Below are positions 59,167 through 64,000 of a stretch of 64,000 bases of DNA, piece by piece. The notes beneath the pieces were generated by a model. It was given only the letters and a program-made list of their open reading frames with translations. It was not told the origin of the DNA and made no database searches. How positions within the stretch are numbered: position 1 is the first letter of the stretch; each line of letters begins with the position of its first letter. A program made the position numbers and the translations under genes. This DNA comes from Phytohabitans sp036906915 (GTDB lineage: Bacteria > Actinomycetota > Actinomycetes > Mycobacteriales > Micromonosporaceae). Location of the stretch: assembly GCF_036906915.1 (NCBI RefSeq), contig NZ_JBAKHX010000036.1, positions 1-64,000 on the forward strand. Reading direction: 5' to 3'.

Positions 59167-60041
59167 CAAAAACACCGCTGGTCGCGCCGTGGCCACACGA
59201 GCTGAACGAACGTATCCCCTTAGGCGGGGTACCGAGGACGACCAACGGCGAGTACCGCCACCGCGACGGAATGCCAACCGAATCGGCGATGGCAGCGCGC
59301 ACGGTGGACGAACCGCCCACACCCTCTTGGACCGCACCATCGGACCGGCTCGCGACCCTGGCGAAGGTCTTGGTCGTCGACGACGACGCCGCACATCGGG
59401 ATCCGCTGTCCCGCGTGCTCCGCATGGAAGGGTTCGAGGTCTCGGTCGTCTCGACCGGCGCGTCCGCCCTTGCCGAGATCGCAGCAAATGGGGCCGAGAT
59501 GGTACTGATCGACCAGGTGCTCCCGGACGTGTCCGGCACCGAGCTGTGCCGGCAACTGCGGCAGCGGTTCGACGTGCCCATCATCATGGTCACGTCCCGG
59601 TCCACCGAGATCGACCGAATCGTCGGCCTAGAGATCGGCGCCGACGACTACGTCACCAAGCCCTACTCTCCACGCGAGCTGGTGGCCAGGATGCGCGCCG
59701 TTCTGCGGCGGTGGCGGCGGCCTGCGTCCGAGGAGCCACCCCAGGTGCTGGTGGCCGGACCGGTGCGAGTTGACGTGGAGCGGCACATCGTCACCTTTGC
59801 CGACACCATGGTGCGACTGCCACGCAAGGAGTTCGAGCTCCTTGAGCTGTTGCTGCGCAACGCCGGCCGGGTGCTCACTCGCCGGCAGATCATCGAGCGG
59901 GTGTGGGGCGCCGATTACGTCGGTGACACCAAGACGCTCGATACACATGTCCGGCGCCTTCGCCGGCGGCTGGAACCGATGCCGTCCCAGCCTCGGTATC
60001 TGGTAACCGTGCGCGGGATGGGTTTCCGTTTCCAGCCATAG
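59163..60041 (+). CDS. OmpR/PhoB-type response regulator, orphan
   Basis: A 292-residue regulator. An unusual 67-residue N-terminal extension precedes the receiver domain (KVLVVDDDAAHRDPLSRVL, phospho-acceptor Asp117 in MVLIDQVLPDVSG, IIMVTSRS, YVTKPYSPRELVARM). The winged-helix output domain is FADTMVRLPRKEFELLELLLRNAGRVLTRRQIIERVWG to TLDTHVRRLRRRLEP and YLVTVRGMGFRF. No histidine kinase is adjacent. Start ATG 59163 overlaps the LuxR stop; an internal start near codon 62 would give a normal-length protein. The pair probably regulates the cluster. Confidence 0.88.
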   Translation: MTKTPLVAPWPHELNERIPLGGVPRTTNGEYRHRDGMPTESAMAARTVDEPPTPSWTAPSDRLATLAKVLVVDDDAAHRDPLSRVLRMEGFEVSVVSTGASALAEIAANGAEMVLIDQVLPDVSGTELCRQLRQRFDVPIIMVTSRSTEIDRIVGLEIGADDYVTKPYSPRELVARMRAVLRRWRRPASEEPPQVLVAGPVRVDVERHIVTFADTMVRLPRKEFELLELLLRNAGRVLTRRQIIERVWGADYVGDTKTLDTHVRRLRRRLEPMPSQPRYLVTVRGMGFRFQP

Positions 60042-60168
60042 CTGGACCGAACCCTGAACGTATCGAGCACAACGATCCATACCTATACGCGACGTATTGA
60101 CGTGGACAGAGTGTATCGATAACGTCTTGGACGTCGTCGGTCCTCGAGGCCCGACAGAGGAGGCTTTG

Positions 60169-60411
60169 ATGGCAACTCCCCGACCACGCACCGAGGCGGG
60201 CATCCCTCGATGGGTGAAGATCTCGGCGATCGTCGCTGCGGTGCTGGTCCTGACTTTCGTCGTGGTGATGCTCGTCGGTGGCTCTGGCGGTGGCCACGGT
60301 CCCGGGCGGCACTCCCCCGGTGGCAGCAGTGAGGCGCCTGCGGATGACCAGACGTCGCCTGGCCACCAACCGCCGCCTGGCCACCAGCCGCCATCAGGTG
60401 GCCACGGCTGA
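60169..60411 (+). CDS. Small single-pass membrane protein, paralogue of the 39.8-kb gene
   Basis: An 80-residue protein from ATG 60169 (GAGGAGG site). IPRWVKISAIVAAVLVLTFVVVMLVGG is the membrane helix. The tail GGGHGPGRHSPGGSSEA ends with two copies of GHQPP and GGHG. It shares RTEAG..PRWVK and GGHGPGRHSP with the protein at 39778-40008. The tail is probably extracytoplasmic and may bind metals. Function unknown. Confidence 0.78.
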   Translation: MATPRPRTEAGIPRWVKISAIVAAVLVLTFVVVMLVGGSGGGHGPGRHSPGGSSEAPADDQTSPGHQPPPGHQPPSGGHG

Positions 60412-60474
60412 CAACTGCCTGCTTTTGCTCGGCTCCCCTCCCCGGGTCGTTGCCCGCGGAGGGGAGCCGTTCCC

Positions 60475-60864
60475 TTACGAGATGGTGCCGACATTGAGGC
60501 GGGCGGCGGCATGCGTGGCGCGGATGCCGCACGCCGCCGCCCGCAGTGAGCCGATGACCGACACGGGGGGTGCCGGACATCGGCAGGCATGGAAGGTCCG
60601 ATGCCAGCACCACGTCAGGACCACCAGCGTGATCCAGATGCCAACTGCCGAGAGTGAAATCCGGTACGACAGCGGGACATACATTAACCTCGAGGGCCGG
60701 GCCACGGCCGATGGTGTAGGCACCACCGCCGCCTGGCGCTGCTTGACGAGTCCGACAACGTTCCACGTCGTGCTCTTCCCGTTGATGATCAGTTGGATCC
60801 AGTCCCCAGCGCCAATGCCGGGTACCGCGGCCTTGCGGGTGATCTGGGTAAAGGAAGTGGGCAA
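60475..60864 (-). pseudogene. MacB/FtsX-type ABC permease remnant
   Basis: GIGAGDWIQLIINGKSTTWNVVGLVKQ resembles the MacB periplasmic-core motif (G..vGD.v.l...g....w.VVGvv). LSAVGIWITLVVLTWCW is a likely helix. The remaining sequence drifts. Together with the ATPase fragment at 61.1 kb it is the debris of an ABC exporter. Confidence 0.5.
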
Positions 60865-61077
60865 CCGGTCTCCCCCGGTGTGAGCCAGCGACCCTGCCGA
60901 AGCTTCTACCGCGACACAATCGCACCCGAGCCCGGCACCGCGATCAAGGCCAGGCTGCCGTGGCCCGCAGCCACGTCAGGCCTTCATCCCCGGACATCGT
61001 CCTCCCTCGCGACGCCGATTGGCGTCCGCAATAGTCCGCGGCCCGCATGCTGCTCGGCAGGCCAGCCACAGCCGCAG

Positions 61078-61365
61078 TCACAGCGTCCGACGACGCAGCC
61101 GCGCCGGCTGCACGTCGACGCCTGGGGGCGCGTTGGCCCGTCCGCTCGTCCGGTCGATCCCGGTCAGAAGGTTGGGCAGGGTCGTCTTGCCACTGCCGGC
61201 GTGGCCGACGACCGCCACGAACTCCCCGTTAGCGACCCCCAAACCTAGATGAGCCAAGGCGACGAACTCACCAGCGGTCAGACGGTATGTCTTCACGACG
61301 TCGCCGACCTCGACCACGAATCCATCGCAGATTCCCGTGCGGACGGTTGCGACAAGAATGGGCAC
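61078..61365 (-). pseudogene. ABC transporter ATP-binding protein, N-terminal remnant
   Basis: VVEVGDVVKTYRLTAGEFVALAHLGLGVANGEFVAVVGHAGSGKTTLPNLLTGIDRTSG is the start of a MacB/LolD-type ATPase with an intact Walker A (GHAGSGKT). Homology stops about 25 residues later, without Q-loop, signature or Walker B, so it is non-functional. The sequence between 60.9 and 61.08 kb holds no further recognisable parts. Confidence 0.7.
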
Positions 61366-61556
61366 ACGCCCAGACTACATGGGCGACCGCCCATATAAGC
61401 AAGGATTCGATACCTCTCGGTGCCCTATTGTGGTTGACATTTCGCACGCCGACGTTCAAGTAACGTTCCGTTCTGCCATCGAAGATTCCCGTTCCACTAT
61501 CGAGCTACGTGCAAGAATCCTCTCGTAATACAGGCGTTTCAACACAGGGGGGATGG

Positions 61557-62138
61557 ATGAATCTACAGTGGATTAGGCGTCTTCGGCGAACAGCGGCGGT
61601 CGTGGTCACAGCGGTGGCGAGCGTCCTGGCGTTGGCGCTACCGGCGCAGGCGCATGAACCGGTAATTCTCGACGCCGGAGATGTGCTTCCGTGGAACGGG
61701 CCGCTGATTCTCGACGGGACCCAGGCTGCCGCGCTTTTCGGCACGCTGCCCAATGCCGCGGCGGTCCGCTCCGCCCAGCTGCGCATGCAGGCCGGCGACC
61801 AGCTCAATATCGCGCTCGCCGTGACGAACCTGGCGCCGGAGAGCGGCCTGGCGTCGTGGCAGTTGCCCAGGGTTCTGGTCGTCGCTCCGAATGGCAGTTC
61901 CACCGTGCTCAATCCAACGGTTCGAGTTCCGTTTACCGTCGGAGGGATGCAGCTGCTCCGGCTGCGTGAGTACTCGACGACCGCGATTGTCGGCACGTAC
62001 TCATTGGTGGTGAGCGGGGCGGCGCCCGCGCGGTTCCTGGTTTCGACCGGCGTTGAGGGGGTGGACCTCGAAGACCTCGAGCGGGCTACGATCGCCACGC
62101 CGGCTCAGGTCGCGGCTTGGTACAACACCGCGCCGTAG
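61557..62138 (+). CDS. Secreted protein of unknown function
   Basis: A 193-residue protein with a Sec signal peptide (MNLQWIRRLRRTAAVVVTAVASVLALALPAQAHEP, cleavage after AQA). The mature part has VILDAGDVLPWNGPLILDGTQAAALFGTL, QLRMQAGDQLNIALAVTNLAPESGLASWQLPRVLVVAPNG and a C-terminal SLVVSGAAPARFLVSTG, probably a beta-sandwich. ATG 61557 has an AGGGGGG site. No family recognised. It converges on the ketosynthase gene, with a shared terminator. Confidence 0.7.
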   Translation: MNLQWIRRLRRTAAVVVTAVASVLALALPAQAHEPVILDAGDVLPWNGPLILDGTQAAALFGTLPNAAAVRSAQLRMQAGDQLNIALAVTNLAPESGLASWQLPRVLVVAPNGSSTVLNPTVRVPFTVGGMQLLRLREYSTTAIVGTYSLVVSGAAPARFLVSTGVEGVDLEDLERATIATPAQVAAWYNTAP

Positions 62139-62144
62139 TAGTCC

Positions 62145-62186
62145 ATAGCGGCAGGCCGCCTCCCAAGGGAGGCGGCCTGCCGTTAT
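62145..62186. terminator. Strong bidirectional terminator
   Basis: A 20-bp stem (62145-62164 with 62167-62186, one G.U) and 2-base loop between two convergent genes. The core 16 bp are perfect. It overlaps the ketosynthase stop codon (62183-62185). Confidence 0.85.
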
Positions 62187-63418
62187 GGGCGGGTGAAGGC
62201 GAGCACGACGTTGTGCCCTCCAAATCCGAAGCTGTTTGACAACGCGGCGGCGACGTCCGCTCGGCGAGGCGCGCTGCTGACGAAATCCATCGACAGCGTC
62301 GGGTCCGGCGTTGTGAGGTTGATGGTCGGGGGGATGGTTCCGGTGCTGACGGACTGGACGGCCGCGACCGCTTCGATCGCGGCGGAGGCACCGAGGGCGT
62401 GGCCGGTCTGCGACTTGGTCGACGACACGGGCACCCGCTTGGCGGCCGTTCCCAAGGCCCGCTGCAACGCCCGCACCTCTGCCTCGTCGTTGAGCACGGT
62501 AGCGGTACCGTGGGCGTTGATGTAGGAGATGTCATCCGGCGTCAGTCCTGCGTTCCGCAGTGCGGCCTCAACGGCCCGGCGAGCGCCGTCGCCGTCGGAC
62601 GCGGGAGCGGTGACGTGGAACGCGTCCGTCGTGCGTCCGTAGCCGGCGATTTCGGCGAGCGCATGGGCACCGCGTCGGGCGGCGTGGTCTGCTGCCTCAA
62701 TCACGAGAATGGCGGCTCCCTCGGCGAGGACGAATCCGACCCGGTCGGCGCTGAACGGTCGGCTAGCGGCATGCGGCGTGTCAGTCGGAGGGGCCAGGGC
62801 CCGTGTGCCGGCGAATCCCGCGAGGACCATGGGGACCAGTGGTGCCTCGGCACCACCCGCCAGCACGACGTCCGCCTCGCCGCTGCAGATCATCTGACAT
62901 GCCGCCACGATCGCTTCGGCTCCTGCGGCACACGCCACGACCGGCGTTGACGTCGGTCCCATACACCCGTACTCGATGGCCACGAGGGCGGTGGCACTGT
63001 TGCACATAGCTTTGGTAACGGTCTTTGAGGACAGCCGTGCCGGACTCGCCTGGGTCATGGCGGTCGCGCTGTCCTGCCATGTCTGGGCTCCACCGATCCC
63101 GGTCCCGATGACGACCCCCATGCGGGAGCGGTCCAGCGCGGCCGGCTGCAGGCGGGCGTCGGCTACGGCAAGTTTCGCCGCGACAAGGGCTAGTTGCGCG
63201 CAGCGGTCGGTGCCCAGGGCGAGCCGGCGGGACGCTTCGTGTTCGGGTGGCAGGTCGATCTCGCCAGCCGCGTAGCACTCAGTGCCGCCGATCGTGAACC
63301 GCGTCAGATGCCGAGTACCGCTGGTGCCGGCGAGTTGTGCCCGGTGAAACGCCTGCGCTCCGATCCCGATGCTGGTGACCGGTCCGAGTCCCGTGACCAG
63401 TACCCGTGTGGGTTTCAC
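62183..63418 (-). CDS. Beta-ketoacyl-ACP synthase II (FabF/KAS-like)
   Basis: A 411-residue thiolase-fold ketosynthase. The catalytic triad is present: Cys163 (TPVVACAAGAEAIVAA), His303 (INAHGTATVLNDEAE) and His340 (STKSQTGHALGASAAIEAV). Other family marks are VVIGTGIGGAQTW, RPFSADRVGFVLAEGAA and NSFGFGGHNVVLAF. It condenses acyl thioesters with malonyl-ACP. It overlaps the ACP start by four bases and lies downstream of an aminotransferase gene, so it belongs to a specialised acyl-assembly operon rather than core fatty-acid synthesis. Whether it belongs with the salicylate/hydrazine cluster is open. Confidence 0.9.
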   Translation of the reverse strand: MKPTRVLVTGLGPVTSIGIGAQAFHRAQLAGTSGTRHLTRFTIGGTECYAAGEIDLPPEHEASRRLALGTDRCAQLALVAAKLAVADARLQPAALDRSRMGVVIGTGIGGAQTWQDSATAMTQASPARLSSKTVTKAMCNSATALVAIEYGCMGPTSTPVVACAAGAEAIVAACQMICSGEADVVLAGGAEAPLVPMVLAGFAGTRALAPPTDTPHAASRPFSADRVGFVLAEGAAILVIEAADHAARRGAHALAEIAGYGRTTDAFHVTAPASDGDGARRAVEAALRNAGLTPDDISYINAHGTATVLNDEAEVRALQRALGTAAKRVPVSSTKSQTGHALGASAAIEAVAAVQSVSTGTIPPTINLTTPDPTLSMDFVSSAPRRADVAAALSNSFGFGGHNVVLAFTRP

Positions 63419-63663
63419 TGGGTGGCCAACCGCCGACGCACCTGGGCTGCCACCTCTCCGACGGTTGCCACATCGGCGATCAGCGTGGATTCGATCTGCT
63501 CGCCGAGCTCGTCCTGCAGGGCCGCGACGAGATCGATCGCGTCCAGGGAGTCCAGGCCGAGGTCATCGCGTAGGTGTGCATCCGGTACCACCGCATCGGC
63601 GTCCACACCGAGCGTGTCGGACAGAACTCGACGGATCATTCGCAGCGCGTCATCATTGTTCAT
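63415..63663 (-). CDS. Acyl carrier protein
   Basis: An 82-residue ACP. The phosphopantetheine site is Ser39 in LRDDLGLDSLDAIDLVAALQDELG. ALRMIRRVLSDTLGVDADAVVPDAH and VATVGEVAAQVRRRL complete the four-helix fold. ATG 63663 follows CCAAGGAGCACCTG. Its stop overlaps the ketosynthase start, indicating a cognate KS/ACP pair. It is of fatty-acid/polyketide type, unlike the aryl carrier protein at 49.1 kb. Confidence 0.9.
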   Translation of the reverse strand: MNNDDALRMIRRVLSDTLGVDADAVVPDAHLRDDLGLDSLDAIDLVAALQDELGEQIESTLIADVATVGEVAAQVRRRLATQ

Positions 63664-63707
63664 CAGGTGCTCCTTGGCGGGATCGGTTTCGGGCTGGACG
63701 CTCGGAC

Positions 63708-64000
63708 TCAACGCGCGGCCAGATCTGCGTAGTGGGACAGGTTGGCGGCGACGTCCGCCACGGCTTCGACGAACCTGTCGGCCTCGTGCTCGGCCAGGAC
63801 CAGCGGTGGCTGGATCCGCAGCACCCGGTGCCGGTTGGCGGTCACGAAGGTCAGGATCCGGTGGCGGGCGGCCAGTTCTCGCACGAATCGCAGGCACAGC
63901 AGATCCCCCAGCGCCGACTCGACCGCCGCGGCTGCCTGGACAGCGGCCGCCCGCGTCTCGTCGTCGAGTAGATCGACCACCTGGTGCAGGTCGCCTGGAA
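63708..64000 (-). CDS. Class III aminotransferase, C-terminal part (runs off the window)
   Basis: The frame is open to the right edge, so only the last 97 residues are visible: GDLHQVVDLLDDETRAAAVQ, GDLLCLRFVRELAARHRILTFVTANRHRVLRIQPPLVLAEHEADRFVEAVADVAA. RVLRIQPPLVLxxxEADRF is the usual end of ornithine/acetylornithine-type PLP aminotransferases. The Lys and PLP motifs would be outside the window. It is 44 bp upstream of the ACP gene and in the same operon. It may provide an amino-terminated chain. Confidence 0.7.
   Translation of the reverse strand, partial: PGDLHQVVDLLDDETRAAAVQAAAAVESALGDLLCLRFVRELAARHRILTFVTANRHRVLRIQPPLVLAEHEADRFVEAVADVAANLSHYADLAAR

Noticed and set aside
1..64000. CRISPR array
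   Set aside because: No regularly spaced identical repeats with unique spacers; the 10-bp and 6-bp tandem repeats have no spacers.
1..64000. tRNA or rRNA genes
   Set aside because: Scanning for T-arm and anticodon patterns gave no convincing cloverleaf; the GGTTCG near 16394 belongs to intron domain V.

Overview
The window is high-GC DNA from an actinomycete. The evidence is strong GC3 bias, GTG starts, many TetR/AraC/HxlR/Lrp regulators, a mycobacterial-type 7Fe ferredoxin, a streptogrisin-like secreted protease, MbtI-like salicylate synthase and actinobacterial insertion elements. I cannot name the genus. The left 39 kb is accessory, rearranged DNA. The right 25 kb is dominated by what looks like a natural-product gene cluster.

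Layout. 0-3.5 kb: a GNAT gene and an IS3-family element inserted in an unknown gene. 3.35-9.7 kb: a block (Lrp regulator, SMP-30 hydrolase, NadE, EamA exporter, second Lrp regulator, MFS transporter) bracketed by two nearly identical 177-bp copies of a transposase remnant. 9.9-18.5 kb: a truncated integrase, a DUF1330/HxlR pair with shared operators, NadC, decayed fragments (PhzF, Tn3, TetR, IS5, WD40), an ORF-less group II intron, a SUKH-like protein and a broken TraB-like gene. 18.8-20.1 kb: a secreted trypsin-like protease. 20.3-28.6 kb: a recombination island with two tyrosine recombinases around a small HTH protein, a divergent DNA methyltransferase, and a serine recombinase preceded by a paralogue lacking the catalytic serine. 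29.2-39 kb: an orphan eCIS-core (DUF4157) protein with a possible toxin domain, a CPBP protease, two MFS/regulator systems and several remnants.

42.2-57.2 kb, all on the minus strand with many stop/start overlaps, carries a putative biosynthetic operon. Its downstream half holds amidase, glutamine-synthetase-like ligase, adenylosuccinate-lyase-like enzyme, GNAT acetyltransferase and ferredoxin. This is the gene set known from fosfazinomycin and kinamycin, where hydrazine is carried as N-acetylhydrazine and glutamylhydrazine. Its upstream half holds class II DAHP synthase, MbtI-type salicylate synthase, an aryl-AMP ligase and an aryl carrier protein, i.e. supply and activation of salicylate. 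Also present are a ChlB3/CerJ-like KASIII transacylase, a DUF3050 heme-oxygenase-like (probably diiron) enzyme, a second ferredoxin and a 629-aa protein I do not recognise. The simplest reading is joining of a salicyl thioester to a hydrazine unit (a salicyl hydrazide or derivative). No CreE/CreD-type nitrite genes and no cupin/MetRS-type hydrazine synthetase are visible, so the source of the N-N bond is either one of the unassigned enzymes or lies beyond the right edge.

58-64 kb: a LuxR-type regulator and an OmpR-type response regulator read divergently from the operon. They are followed by a small membrane protein whose paralogue lies at 39.8 kb, a decayed ABC transporter, a secreted protein, and a FabF-like ketosynthase / acyl carrier protein / class III aminotransferase set running off the right edge.

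Many otherwise well-conserved genes (IS3 orfB, TraB-like, DNA methyltransferase, second tyrosine recombinase, the 27.7-kb gene) are interrupted by a single apparent +/-1 frameshift. This may be real decay, but assembly or sequencing error cannot be excluded.
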